Assembly (NCBI RefSeq): GCF_027744825.2
Contig: NC_071345.1
Coordinates: forward strand, 17,826,001-17,890,000
Direction of reading: 5' to 3'
DNA from: Synchiropus splendidus
Taxonomy: Eukaryota > Chordata > Actinopteri > Syngnathiformes > Callionymidae
DNA: 64,000 nt
The translations under genes were made by a program, and so were the position numbers. Below the pieces are notes generated by a model, which saw only the letters and a program-made list of their open reading frames with translations, ran no database searches and was not told the DNA's origin. Positions 13,421 to 45,874 of this stretch are shown one piece after another (within the stretch, counting starts at the first letter, position 1; each line of letters opens with the position of its first letter).

Positions 13421-16400
13421 AACAAAAAACTCAGGTTTTGATCACAGGTAACATGAAAAGTGTGATAGAATTTCTAATTTTGCATTATTTGGCCAAAAAA
13501 CATCCTTGTATCACTTTAGTTATTCCACCCAGACCTTCCTTCAAACTTCAAGTTATTTATATGTATTATTTTTATGTATATAAACAAATACAAAACAAAT
13601 ATAAAAAAATATAAATATAAAAAAAATCCAGCTGCTAGTAAAACATATTGTTTTGAGGATACTGTTCTGTGTTCGCGACACAGTGATATCTTCAATTGAC
13701 GTCATATTAATGATCAACCACACAATCTAAAGTAACAGACCACAACTACAAAACTGAACATTATATAAGAACCGCTTGCCTTTGTCTTATACAGCAACGC
13801 AATATGTTGGTGAGTTCGATCGTCAACGTGTGCACTCCTGCAGCAATTCTTTGCAGCGTACAAAAACGCAACAACCCGGGCTCCCATTCTTTTATTACCT
13901 GTCGTCCCTGACATAAATAAAATAAGTCCCGTAGAGTGAGAAATGCTGGCTGTGCGCTCACTTGGAGAGACATGGAGCTGGCAGCCCCGCGGTGGGTTCA
14001 GGGCACCTCAAAATATGGAATAAATCACGTCCCGATTTTTAGGGGGATTTTCAGGGATGGTAAAAAGCAGCTGCCCAAAGAAGTACCTCCAGACTCATGC
14101 CTGTGGAATGCATAAGTATAAGCAGTCAAGTCATCTTTGACTTCAGTCCACTCAATATGTCACAACACTTGTCAGGATTGAAAAGGAGCTCTCACCCTTT
14201 TTACAGCGGTTTTCTTTCCTCAGACAGATCATCCATCTTGTCTTATTCTCTTATTTAACACATCAATTATCCCTAAGTCCTTTTATAAATGTCATAAAAT
14301 AGATTAAAAGGGTGACTCGGAGAGTACTCGTGCTTCGTAGGATTGAGTCAGTGAATTTGATTCATGTCATGTGCCACGCAGTTTAGTCTTTTCCCCGAGT
14401 TTCCATTCAAACACTTCAAGCCAGGTGACCTGTCACATTAGAAGCACCAGTGCCAGAGAGGCGACTCTCAGTTCTCCAAGTCACTCCATCACATCAGAAT
14501 GTATTTGCAGTGGGGTTAAGTACCTACAAAATAATTTACTCAAGTGGAGCACAGTTCTTAAAAATTGCACAGTAACTAGATGCTTGTTTCTCTCCACCGT
14601 TGGAATGATGTCATACAAAATGATGCAACTTCCCACCTCTATCTCTTTGTCCATGGTGTCAAACACCCTGAAGGCCTGGTTCCCATGTGACTTTTCTTTT
14701 CAGCATTGGCAAGTGTGGGAGGGAGACTTCATAGGGCAGTAGTGAGACCTGGTAGTGACAAGATTAGAAACAAGTCTATCACAGGGACGGCTGGTGGAGA
14801 AGTTTCTGACAGAAGGGTTTTGGACCAATGGAGACCAGAGACAGGAAAATGTTTGACCAAGAATGTAGAAGATGGAGATACCAGCCAAAAAAGGGACTAG
14901 GTAGGAGGATCAAGACAGGTTAAGACAGCGTGCTATGCCAACACCTGACGGGAAATACAAGGTACAAAGAGTTCGGCATTTAGAATCATATAAAAAAGCT
15001 GAAAAAAATAAAATTACCGTGGTCACCTTTAGCAGTGCATTGCGTAGCAACAGTAGCAACAAGAACCAGAAAAGATGAACAGGCTTCACAACAAAACTCA
15101 AGGCAACATAGACAACAGAAATAGTGTTACTTGTCCAGACACTTAGCGCCCTGCTATTACTTACAAATTGGGCCAGGATTTTCAACCAGCCCACATAACA
15201 AAAAAAAGCCATGAGCAACATTTTCACAAAGCCTTCCGCTTGAGTGATTGAAAAACATGGCTTTGTATTTTATCATCTACTTTCATCATTTTGACCCCAA
15301 AATGCTGAGATGTTTACAGGGGTTTCTTTCAACACAGTGGGGGAAATAACTACAACTATTACAATAATGAGAAACAACTGAAGGATAAACTCAAGATACT
15401 TAAGAACACTCCATCATTGTGTCAGGTCCTGTGTGTGACACTGAGAAACTCTGACTCTAAAGGAGAATTTCCATTTCATTTAAAAACATATTTACATGTT
15501 ACTAGACATTTTTTATGCTGTTGTCACAGATCTGACAGACTATAGTGTTTGGCCCTAGACTATGGACCTAAAGACCTCACTGTTGGGTATATTAGATCAT
15601 TTTAATGCTAAAGTAAATAAGTTGGTGTTAAAAGAAGTTAGTCTCTTCTGTATTTCCCACTGAGAATCTGCAAGAGAATCAATAAAGATCTGAATCGCTA
15701 GGCAGTGTTGAAAATGGAATCATACAAAAATTATTTCCCATCCATCAAACATATTGATACTGGATTACACAATATGGTATTCATATTCAAAGTCCACTAT
15801 AATGATATGAATGAATTTGTGATACAACAAAGACTATTGCGGCAACACTATTAACATTGTACGTCTGCACACCAAAGTTATTTTATTGACAAAGCTGTTC
15901 ATTCCTCTAACTGAACTGAGTTCCTAACAACTCACTATGGTAAGGTTTCCATATAATGTGACTTTTCATTAAATAATGGCTCTGGTGAACAAATATTACG
16001 ATATATTGAGGTACCACAATGTATCCTGACATATCCTATCATTACTCTTGTATGGAGATATGTATTGTATCACCAGATTCCTGCCAACTCACAGCCAGCT
16101 GGGGAGATCTGTGACAGTTGCGCTGACACAAAGACAAGCAGAGTCAGAAGAGTCAGAGTTGAAGATGCTCATGTTTTCATTGGGAGAGAGTAGGAAGGAG
16201 AAGATTAGAAACCAGTATATGAGAGGGACAGCTCATGTGGAGAGTGGCCCAACTCAGGATTTTCAGATCTTTATTCACATAACTATGGGCTGCTAAAACA
16301 AAAATGGCTTTCATTCATCGTTCATCCTGATTCTCATGGTTTATTGTTATGATGGACAGGGCATAGTGAAGACTCCTAACGTCTAACAAAAGCCTATTTT

Positions 16401-17542
16401 TCTATGGTGGTGCATCAACCCAAATGACTTGAATGGCTACTACATGCAGATGTGTTTCTGACTCAATGCCAGAATCAGTAGCCGCCCCCTGCAGCATTTT
16501 CCCCAAACACCAGACACCGTCGTTTAATTCCTACGAATTCTTTCAGCTTCACTCCCTCAAGTCTCTGATTGAAATCGATAACCTCACTCGGGGCTCGAGC
16601 CCCAGTCAGTCCCAGTGATGTGCAGGCCTGGCAGCGTATACCCACCCAGCGAGGAGGGGGGCCTGAGGCAGAGACAGAGGAGACAGGAGCGGAGAGAGGC
16701 AGAGCACTACAGAGAAACATTGAACAGTGTCAAGGCCTCCGGGCCAACTGGGACGCTGATAAAGTACCTGGACATTTTTATAGACAAACTACTTATTTCC
16801 GTCCTCATATCGCTTGGGAAGACTGATAACTTTATATTCCTCTCAGGCTGAGGGAGGAGGCGCTTTCAGGAGTTTAATTGATCAAACTGTAGCCACAAGG
16901 GTTTTTTTTTCTGGAGATAAAAGAGACTAGCACTCCCTGCTGTACAATACAGAGATCTTTCAGGAGGCAGACCTGATGAAAAAGAAGAATGTAACTCATT
17001 ATGCAAAGTCATTACAGGCTTCGTAAAGAGCTGGGACTAATGGTGGAATTGTATCATAAGGTTTTCCAGAGGTCAAACCACCAGTCGTGAGATAACATTA
17101 TGTCACAATGTCCAGATGATTGCTGTGGAAGTTACGGATGAAGGCTTCTGAGGTCAAACTTAAAGATGTTTAATGTGTGAAAAATTTGTATCAGGCTGGA
17201 AGTTTTAAAGGACAAGTCCTGTGGAGCGATACAAGGCAAACGTTCTCAAAGATTAAGTTCTGGCAGAGTTTTGATCACCGTTTTTTTTATCCTGGATTTC
17301 TAGACAACAGTACTCAGACATACATGAACACCGGCATAGACGTTATAAACAACATGGCAGTCGACAAATCAAAGCATAAGCTTGTCCTCTTCCCAAGAGA
17401 GGTGGCAGAAGAACATGATCACACCCAATGGAAAACAAATACCCCACTCACATACAGTGTGACAGTTTAGATTCACCAGTACACTAGGATCACAGGAGGA
17501 ATCGTTTTTGGAGAAGCGCAATACTTTGCTAAAGAAAGAGTT

Positions 17543-17604
17543 GCTAAAGCAGGACTCAAACCAGGGGTCTTCAGCACAAACCACTACCCCACTGTGCTGC
17601 TTTA
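17543..17604 (-). repeat. tRNA-related SINE fragment
   Basis: On the minus strand it reads gcagcacagtggggtagtgg, then ggtttgagtcctgc, resembling the A-box and B-box halves of a tRNA-derived SINE head. Only about 60 bp remain. Confidence 0.4.
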
Positions 17605-18884
17605 AACAGTCATGGCATGTTTGCACAGGAGCAGTTTGGATCGTTTCCTCTGGGTAGCTATGATGGTGTTCCCACTGCCAAAAGAAGTGGAAATAACAGA
17701 CCCATCCCTGACCATTATTTGGTTTGCTAGAGGTACCAAGGGTACCAGGTAAGAGTAGCATGTTGCAAGACCGCAGTCCCCGCTGTTTGGATGGGACTGA
17801 GGCGATGGCGGCCATTGCTGTTATAGAGCGTTACCAAGAGCAACACTCTCAGTAAATCAACCTCTCATCTGTGAGGAGAAGATGAAGGATGAATGAAGAT
17901 TAGGGTGAGGTGCACCACACTGTTTAGTTGGACTAGTGTTCCATACTGAAACACTCATGGTAAGTGAGTTGCAACCCAAAGCACATGTAAATGAAGTATT
18001 TTCAGGGACGACTGTGGTCCACGTGTTCAGGCAGAGATCATAGCGGAAGTTTTCTGGTTCATTCATTTACATGAACTTGTGTAATCGTCTCCCGGCATTG
18101 TTCACGCAATGTGCATGTATTCAGTTTGGGAACAGACTTGCGAACGCACAGCTTCATCAAGATATGAGGGTCTCCCCTCAAAATGATTTTGGCCAACTTG
18201 ATGTGTACTTAGCTGTCAGTCTGTTACTTAGTCATATCACAGTGTCGTTGATGGACTGTCCCATCTCTGCCCACTTTAAACAACATAGTCAGGGAGGACA
18301 GCTTTAAGGGATTCATTTGTAAGGTGTCATTGCAGCCTGATCCTGGTGCTGATAACCGACAGAGGTGAATATCACTTTATCTGCTGCAGAGAACTGAGTG
18401 AACATATTGTTTAAGCTGCATTTCAAAGAAAACAGGGAACGTTCTGTATTTGCAAGCCAAAGCCTGCATTTCCTTTGACTCATTTGCATCAATCCAAACC
18501 AACCTGAGCAGTTTGGCCTGCAGCTATGTATCAGAGAAGAAAGGAATACAGACATTATACAAATAAAAACACATTGCATATATTTTCTTTTCTCATTAAA
18601 GGTCAATACATCAACACATAAATAAACTCCCTATTCTTCCATTTACAGCACCTTCAGGAAAACAATCTATCCCATATCTGGCTTTTAAAACACAGAAAAG
18701 GTGTAAAAATCCCTTCATTCAGTTGAATCAGAAAACACTGATGTGTAGACAATTTTTGGTCCAAATTTAAAAAAAAAATAGAGAGTGCCAAAAAAGAGAA
18801 CAGTGAGCCATTATAACTGAAAGAATAAATATAACTTTAAGGACTGAATTTAGTGAATGAAGAGAATGAAAAGGTAGGTGTGAA

Positions 18885-18962
18885 AGTGTGAGGCCCGTGG
18901 GCCAAATACGGCCCATCAAGGCATTTTATGTGGCTCATGGTTGGCTCAAAAAATGTCACTGT
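18885..18962. repeat. Dispersed hAT-type fragment
   Basis: Contains aggcccgtgggccaaatacggcccatcaa, a motif I know from interspersed DNA-transposon remnants in fish. Short and without ends. Confidence 0.4.
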
Positions 18963-19704
18963 TGTCTTCATGTTTAAATGGTGACCGATGATGATGCAAG
19001 GGGTGAAAGCACTCAAGTTCAAATCTCCCTACTGTTACATTATTAGTAAACTACATAATAGCAGAATAAGTTATGAGTTTTTCATGTGACTCAAATTATA
19101 GACCACATAACCTTTCGATATTAGTGCCACAGTATATATTATTCCATCAGACTATGTACAAGCCTGTCTTTCTCCAGCAAGCTTAAGTGTAATTTATATA
19201 ATGTGACCTTCTACATCAGTTCTTGTTCATTTTATATTTTAATTGATTTACCTCTCAATGCACAAGCTTTTTTTTTTAAACAATCATGACAGGTATTCAA
19301 TGACATTCAGTCATTCCCATTAAAAATAAGCAGTTCCTAGAATGTGATTTATTGGGTATTTATTCAAGTATTGTAACATGCTTTTATGTAACGGTGAAGT
19401 AGCCAGGTGAGAACAAAGACAAACTGCATCTATAACAAATATATCGCACTGTGTAATGAATAAAAGTAGAACAAAATAACATTTGAAGTTGAGACTGAAA
19501 TAATCGTACTGGCAACAGCTGTCGTATTAAACGGTAATCTAGATAATAGGAACGCAAGGCATGTTTTGCAAAATATGGACAATGAGAGGTGAGAGTGATA
19601 AGGAGTGGGGGCGGGAGGGACAGGTTCGACTCTCACTCCCCCCTCAGCCACCATCGCCAGTGTTGAACGGTTTTTGTGAAGAAGGATGAGATCTTGTAAC
19701 TTAC

Positions 19705-20000
19705 CTTTCAGTGCGGGCGACAGATGCGGGCGCGACGGCAGTGATGCAGGTTAAGAATCCCCAGCTTCGTCCGTTTTCTCTTCCGACTCCTCGTTGCACG
19801 GATGAAGCGAGCGTTACACAGAAGGCGCATCTCTTCACTGAATGAGACAGACGTACAGAAATTGGGACTTTTGGGCGACAAATGAGCACATCCACGATGA
19901 GCAGCAGAAGGTGGGGATTTTCTTAAGAAGTCGGAATGCATTAGAATGCAAGAAACGGCGTGATGGCGAGAGGGGACTGTTGGGAGACAAGGATCTGCAT
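19705..20000 (-). ncRNA. Possible divergent minus-strand first exon
   Basis: On the minus strand a GC-richer segment ends at 19705 with a near-perfect splice donor (AAAG followed by GTAAGT), and it lies divergently left of the candidate mms22l promoter. Two overlapping open frames there (64 and 77 codons) resemble no protein I know, so a divergent non-coding transcript is the more likely reading. The upstream limit is a guess. Confidence 0.25.
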
Positions 20001-20319
20001 ATGGAAATGAGACAACGTGGTTAAAAAAAACACATTGAGTGGCTTTACGTGCTGCATTTGCAGGGACACTTGCAATCGCACTAATACAGAGGAAAACAAG
20101 TTGCGGATCCGGCGAGTTTTTTGGTGAAGTCAGTTCAGTCTATTTCATCATACTAAATTGTAATAGTAATAATGTAACAGTCATTCGCCATTCAATCATG
20201 CTTGTTTTGATCGTGTCACAACATTACATGGATCGTTTAACATGACATTAAACACGCTTTAGTTGAACTACGACAACGGAAACAGACGGGTGAGAATCAT
20301 CTTGCTTGTCCGTGACTGG

Positions 20320-20485
20320 AGCAGCATAGCCACGCCTATTTTGAAACTTTCTGCCAATAGGCAAGCGAGGGGAACTGCGCATGCGTGCTGTGACAGCGCG
20401 GGAGCGCTCCAAAACAACAGACGTGACATCGGAGTTGGCTTTATTTGTGACATATTCCCCGACAGATGTGCTTTATATAAGGTTG
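20320..20485 (+). promoter_or_regulatory. Candidate mms22l promoter
   Basis: About 0.9-1.0 kb before the start codon is a GC-richer patch. It has a CCAAT box (20353-20358), an NRF1-like palindrome TGCGCATGCGTG (20376-20387), a GACGTGAC CRE/ATF-like half site (20420-20427) and a TATATAAG sequence (20474-20481). This mix is common in promoters of replication and repair genes. The transcription start and any 5' UTR exon are not resolved. A plausible acceptor (tttcaag) lies directly before the coding exon at about 21,352. Confidence 0.45.
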
Positions 20486-20599
20486 GTTAAAGCTTCACTC
20501 TCGATGTTTACAATCGCAATACACTGGTGTAACTTGTGTTGGTGTTAGGATTACCGCTCAAGCTTTTTAAACGAATTTAGTTATCGTACATGGAACGTA

Positions 20600-21033
20600 C
20601 AAAACCCAAGACCAGTGGAGTTGGGACGTTGTGTAAATCGTAAATAAAAACAGAACATGCGAGACCCCGGGCTGTTGAACATCTTAAGGTGCACATCAAG
20701 CAAGAATGGGAAAGAATTCCACCCGAAACTCTTCAAAAATTGCTCTCCTCAGTTCCCAAACGTTTACTGAGTGTTGTTAAAAGGAAAGGCGATGTAACAC
20801 AGTGGTAAAAATGCCCCTGTGCCAACTTTTTTGCAATGTGCTGCTGCCATTAAATTCTAAATTGATGATTAATTGCAAAAGAAAATAAAGTTTCTCAGTT
20901 CAAACATGACATATCTTGTATTTGCAGTGTGTTTAATTGAATATAAGTTGAAAGGGATTTGCAAATCATTGTGTTCTGTTTTTATTCATTTACAATTTAC
21001 ACAACGTCCCAACTCCACTGGTTTGGGGTTTTG
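20600..21033 (+). mobile_element. Tc1/mariner-like relic
   Basis: A 434-bp element with inverted ends: the left end reads CAAAACCC..CCAGTGGAGTTGGG and the right end is its inverted copy, extending about 40 bp inward. It is flanked on both sides by TA. An internal frame (about 20691-20808) encodes a degraded transposase tail of the QEWERIPPETLQKL...KRKG type seen at the C-terminus of Tc1-like transposases. The rest of the transposase is absent, so the copy is immobile alone. It lies between the candidate mms22l promoter and the start codon. Confidence 0.7.
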
Positions 21034-21364
21034 TATGTTGTCATCTGCGTATTGAATTGAATTGATAGATTTAGTTTCAACATAATTACAAAAAAAATGC
21101 AGCAATAAACAATTGCAACCCATAAATTGCCTGTTTATAATATTGGTTTGTATAAAAATAGATATATATGAATGAGCTCGAGATGATGGTAAAAGCATTA
21201 TAATGTTTGTAATTATATAGCGATCCTATAAAATTCTAAACCACCAGGTAAATAACTAAAATATGAACCTGTCATTCTAAGTTTACGTTTCATAACAGTT
21301 GCTGTTCCCGTTGACTGTCGTGCTAACCCTCTCTGATCACATGACTTTCAAGGTGGTCCCAACC

Positions 21365-41257
<19,893 letters not shown>

Positions 41258-41361
41258 AACTGGATTTGACTTTTGCGCTCAATATTTAATGTGAAAGCTT
41301 TTATTGCAAATTTCGTATCTAGTTTTGTTAAAAAGTAAAATTGTCATTAAAGCTTGTAAGA

Positions 41362-41367
41362 AATAAA
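41362..41367 (+). terminator. Probable mms22l polyadenylation signal
   Basis: A canonical AATAAA lies 105 bp downstream of the mms22l stop codon, with an ATTAAA at 41346 just before it. This implies a very short 3' UTR of roughly 120-130 nt. The position is consistent with the convergent klhl32 3' end further right. Confidence 0.65.
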
Positions 41368-41793
41368 AGTGTTTAAAGAGGCCAGAATTGGATCCTTGAC
41401 TTGGCACGATTTGATGAGTCGGGGGAATTTCCAAAAGATTTTTTTTTCTTCCCAAAAAGGAGTCAAATGAAGAGGACAGCTTGTTCCGGCTCTGTCGGTC
41501 TTCCAAGCCGCGGCAATCTATCGCAATCCAGCATGGGTTCTCACCTAATCACACCAGTCTCGCTCCTGTTTCCCAAAATCACAGGAACCATTTTCAGTCA
41601 TTTTCCTGCCGCACCAGACTGCATCCTCACTTGAACGCAGAATTTCAGCTCAGATCTGATCGGGCTGTTACTCTTCTGTCCGTCTCGAGCCGCAGAGGAA
41701 TTTGATCTTGGTGTTTCAGATGTTTTCAGGGCTGAGTTTCAGGTATTTCATTGCCAAAAATAAACCACTGTCCGCAGCATTTACTAAAAGATC

Positions 41794-41799
41794 TTTATT
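41794..41799 (-). terminator. Probable klhl32 polyadenylation signal
   Basis: TTTATT on the plus strand reads AATAAA on the minus strand, 270 bp beyond the klhl32 stop codon. If used, the two convergent transcripts end about 400 bp apart without overlapping. Confidence 0.5.
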
Positions 41800-42068
41800 C
41801 GCTAAGCCAAAAACAAATTTTGGTTAACAGTCATTCCATGATTAACTTGAGAAGCTGGGTTTTAAAATAGAAACATTTCAGCTTGTTAAAATCTGAGTTA
41901 AAAAATAAAGACTTTTTTTCTTGAGCTGAATCCTTTCATAATTCCTCTGATTTTCCACTTGGTTTTGGGTTGCGGGGGGAAAAGTGATTCTTTTCATGTC
42001 AAACAAAAAAAAACAAAACTGCAGTCTGAAAAGGCGTTGCTCCTCCCCATGATGGTCTTTGCGCTGAC

Positions 42069-45000
42069 TTAGACGGTGGCTATCCTGTGATGAGGAACTT
42101 GCAGCGTCTGGAGGTTCGGGCAGGTGAAGTAAGGTGCAGGGAGGAAACATGTCGCAATTCCGTTGGAGGCGAAGGGCAGAGTCGGACCATAGAACACCTC
42201 CTCCTTCCCACCTCTGCTCAAGTCCAGCACCTGCAAAGTGAAATCTTGATTTAAAGTCAGGTTGAAATTTCACCCACAGACAGATCCCGGATCCTGGGAC
42301 CATCAGAACCAGACTGGCCCATTCATATACCTTATGCTAAAGCTTCCCTCACCAAGCTCGTAATAAACCTCATACTAGAACCGTTTAAGTGACAAGTGGT
42401 GATGGTGCCAGCCAGAGCACATCATCTGGAGGCTCTTCAGTCTCACCTGGATGCAGGCCAGGGGCTCATTTGTCCAAATGGAGTAGCCCCCAACCACATA
42501 AATGCGGTCATCATGCACTGCCACTCCAGACTCGTTCTGACCTGCGGAAGACAGCACATTAAAAGACCCGATTATGACTTCCTGACAGCCAACAGAGGGC
42601 GCTTTCCAAGTTCAAACCTGCACTCATATCATGGAGTCATCTCCAGTCGGTGATTATCCCGCAGTGTGGGCCTCACTTGAGCAGACAGTAAAGACAGAGG
42701 GAAGCATCCAAGAGAGAGAACTATACAGTCTGTGTTTACATTGTTCAGCGTCTCACCGCCCACGCACTCCCAGCAGGGGACCTGTGTCTTAGTAGGTCTG
42801 AGTACGAAACTTCTGTTTGTCTCCATGTGTTTCCACAGAAACAGACTGTCAGCGGTGCAAATATTGAACATGAATTAAAACCACTTCAACGAACCTCTTC
42901 AGTGATTCTGATCGAGTCATCGAAGAATTTGTCGTGGCCACCAAAGTTCTGCGCCGAAACAGGTCACTTTGTCTAACCTGACTGTGCACGTGGACCAGGC
43001 ATAAATCTGAGTCATATTCTCAGCAAAAGAGCCTCTTAACTGTAGTCATGAGGCACTGTGTCTTTTTTGAACAAGGTTTTATATATGTAGAGACAATGGT
43101 GTCCAGCAGAGGGCGGATGCTCATGACTTCAGTCTTGATTCTACAGAATAAAACGATTCATCCTCTGAGATGATCAGAGAAATACATTAACCACATGTGT
43201 TGTCACCAAACCTTTTAGAAGTTAGTTTCAAAGTTATTCTTATTATACTGCTGTTATTATTAGTACAAATAAAGGATTGATCTAAGCAAGACCTGGGCGA
43301 AGTGCGGCCCTTACACTGTGTTAATGTGGCCCCCCTGGATTCAGGGTAGAACAAAAGTGATCACAGGGAAATTACAATTTTATTTATTTATTATTATTTA
43401 TATTATTTTTGTTATTCTAGTTATTCCCCAATCTTTTCATTAGTCTTTTGTGAGTATCTTTCTCTGTTAAAACACATTGTAATTGAAAATATATTTATAT
43501 ATATGCAAAAAAAAAAACATGGAGCTGGAGCGCTCCTGTTCTCCTCCTCACTACATTAATACACTGTGAATAAGGTTCATTTGGGGAGGCAGTTTTTCAA
43601 AATTCAAGACTCAACTGGTTGCATTTTAACTCTGGAATTTCACAAATTTGTGATTTAAAAAAGGCAGGAGCTGTGTCCAGCTCAACTAAGGTCTGACTGT
43701 CCACACATTCTCACTCCTCACAGATCGACTGTTTTCAAGTTTCCGTCCAATGTTGCCGCACGTTATTTCAGTGGTGTTGAATGTTTCCCAGTGTAATGTA
43801 TAAAGAAGGGCCTAGGTCACTTTGGTGGCCATGTACTTCAGTCATGGTGGCAACAAGTGCTTACCATGAGTCTTTCAGCAGAAAAGGAGCACCACCCAAA
43901 GGCTAACCCCAACTACTGTCTGTGCGTGACTCCATCTCCGCTCCCCACCTGTGAGGAGGCTGAAGTTGCAGCGAGTCCACTGATCCAGGTCCATGCTGTA
44001 GGAGTCGATGTGGCGCACCAGGATCCGGTCGTTGTTGTAGTCCAGGTCGTTCCCCCCGAGCACGTAGAGCTGCCTCCGGACCGCCGCCATGACGTGGTAG
44101 ACTCGCCTCTGCAACATGGGACTGCGGGACAGCCACTGGTCCTGCGGTGGGTGCGGGAGGGGGAGGAAAATGAATGGGAAGATTAATATTTAAGCATATC
44201 CATGCATAGGTAATTGATGTATGCTCAGTGCTGGATAAATAACACGACACTGGAGCTCCGCTTTGTGCTAATGACTTCCCTCCCTGTTTCTAATCATATG
44301 TTTCAGCCACTCCATTTTACACCCAGAATCCCTGCTCATTTCACTAAGTGTGTGTGTGTGTGTGTGTGTTGGATTGAGGCAGAGAACGAGTGTGTGTGTG
44401 TGTGTGTGTGTGTGTCTGCTGGGAGCTGACGGGTGGCCATCTGTTGAGGGTAGAGTGGGTGGGGGGTTGCTGGTGCTCTGGCAGGTGAATGCAGATTCAT
44501 AGAGAATACAAATGAGTCTCTCTGCCATCCTCTCTTTCTTTTTAAGTCCTCCTTCCTCAGCTGTACAAACACAAACCCATATGGACTCACATATACACAG
44601 TGCATACCTCTACTCGACACACACCCCTCGCACCGCTAAACCACCGTCAACAGGCGGCTCACAAGCACAAACTGAACATGTGGAAATCCTGTTTAGTGTG
44701 AATAAACGTGCGGATCTGTCATCTTCACATCGGGAAAAGAGAAAGTCCTCCGCAGCCCAAAGGTGCGTTCTTTGTGATTGTAATGCCGATCGTGTTACAC
44801 GGAACGGTGAGGTTTCCATTAATTTCCTCGTGAAAATCAATTAGTGGATTCTTGACACCTGCCAGTTGTGTAATCCATCACGGCGAACAGAAGGTTGGCA
44901 TTAACGTTCCACAGAGATCCATTATTGTTACATGGAGGAACAGTTGGACAGATTTATAAACCCTTAATGGAGTCATAACGCGACTTTCACATGCAGTCAA

Positions 45001-45874
45001 GTTTGCTTGGTTCCGCTCAGGAAACTCACCGCGCTGCGTCCGCAGTACGGCAAACAACTCCCCACGTCTTGACACTTTCCAGACAAACTCTTTACAACCC
45101 CGTTGCTTCACCCCTCCGAATCCCACCTGGCTACAGGCCTGTTTACAGTTCTCCATCATGGTACACAAATACTGACTAAAGAGTTCCATGAAGCAGACAG
45201 TGACTTTGATGGTTGGATAATAAATACACAGCAATGATCTTGTAAGGAGTCGAGTACGTGTAGGGATTTAGGGATGCGTTGTGATCATTCTGTGCTGTCT
45301 TGTTTGTGTACTTTGTAGTGCTTCCAGTTTTCATTCTTATTTCCATTCCTTTTTTTAATGCTCTATTTATTACACATTATTACACATGGTGCATCATAGT
45401 CAGTACACCACAGTCAGCAAATATTTACTCAGAGCTCTGCTGTAATTGTACAGTCAATGCATCGAGCACACTCCTGGACCGAGCAGGATGGTACTGAATG
45501 TAGAACCAGAAGCAGTCGCTGAGTCGGATATTTAGTCATCATGGAGAAAGAAGAGCGATCAATACATTTTGGCACAGCAGTTCTTGTTCACTAAAGTACA
45601 TGGGCCAGTGTACTCACTCAGTGTACCCGTAGGGTACTCGTAGAACGTGACGTTGAAGGTTAGAAGTAAGTTGTGTACAGTTTTTAATGTTTCAATTTAT
45701 GCAATATATTCCAATAATGTAGCATATGGGAAATCCCAGACTCAGATTAGGGTGTGACCCGTTGAGTGGTTCACTTAGGACTCGGTGATAGATCATCCAC
45801 TTGTTCCTTACTCACCTGATCGGGCTCGTACACCATCAGCCGGTTCTGGTACTGAGCTGTATTTGTCACACCGC
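42069..45874 (-). CDS. klhl32: klhl32 C-terminal Kelch repeats 4-6
   Basis: The short 59-nt exon 45874-45816 encodes GVTNTAQYQNRLMVYEPDQ, exon 44141-43949 DQWLSRSPMLQRRVYHVMAA and LYVLGGNDLDYNNDR, exon 42541-42447 QNESGVAVHDDRIYVVGGYSIWTNEPLACIQ, and exon 42230-42069 the C-terminus ending PHHRIATV before TAA. These complete a six-bladed propeller. The final residues differ from human only slightly (IATV versus IGTI). The intron between the 727-nt exon and the 59-nt exon is only 62 bp. Confidence 0.95.

Larger units (their letters stand above)
13131..19704. other. Intergenic, no gene recognised
   Basis: AT-rich DNA with repeat fragments at 13,288, 17,543 and 18,885. A unique GC-richer patch at 16,560-16,830 is non-coding as far as I can tell. 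Frames of up to 148 codons (around 17,369-17,815) show no domain or conserved motif. Confidence 0.55.

Noticed and set aside
17369..17815. 148-codon minus-strand frame
   Set aside because: No conserved motif, and it spans a SINE-like fragment.
21299..21364. Upstream in-frame ATG for mms22l (MLFPLTVV...)
   Set aside because: The ATG at 21,365 has the better Kozak context and gives the length expected from the family; the upstream part looks like a polypyrimidine tract and acceptor.
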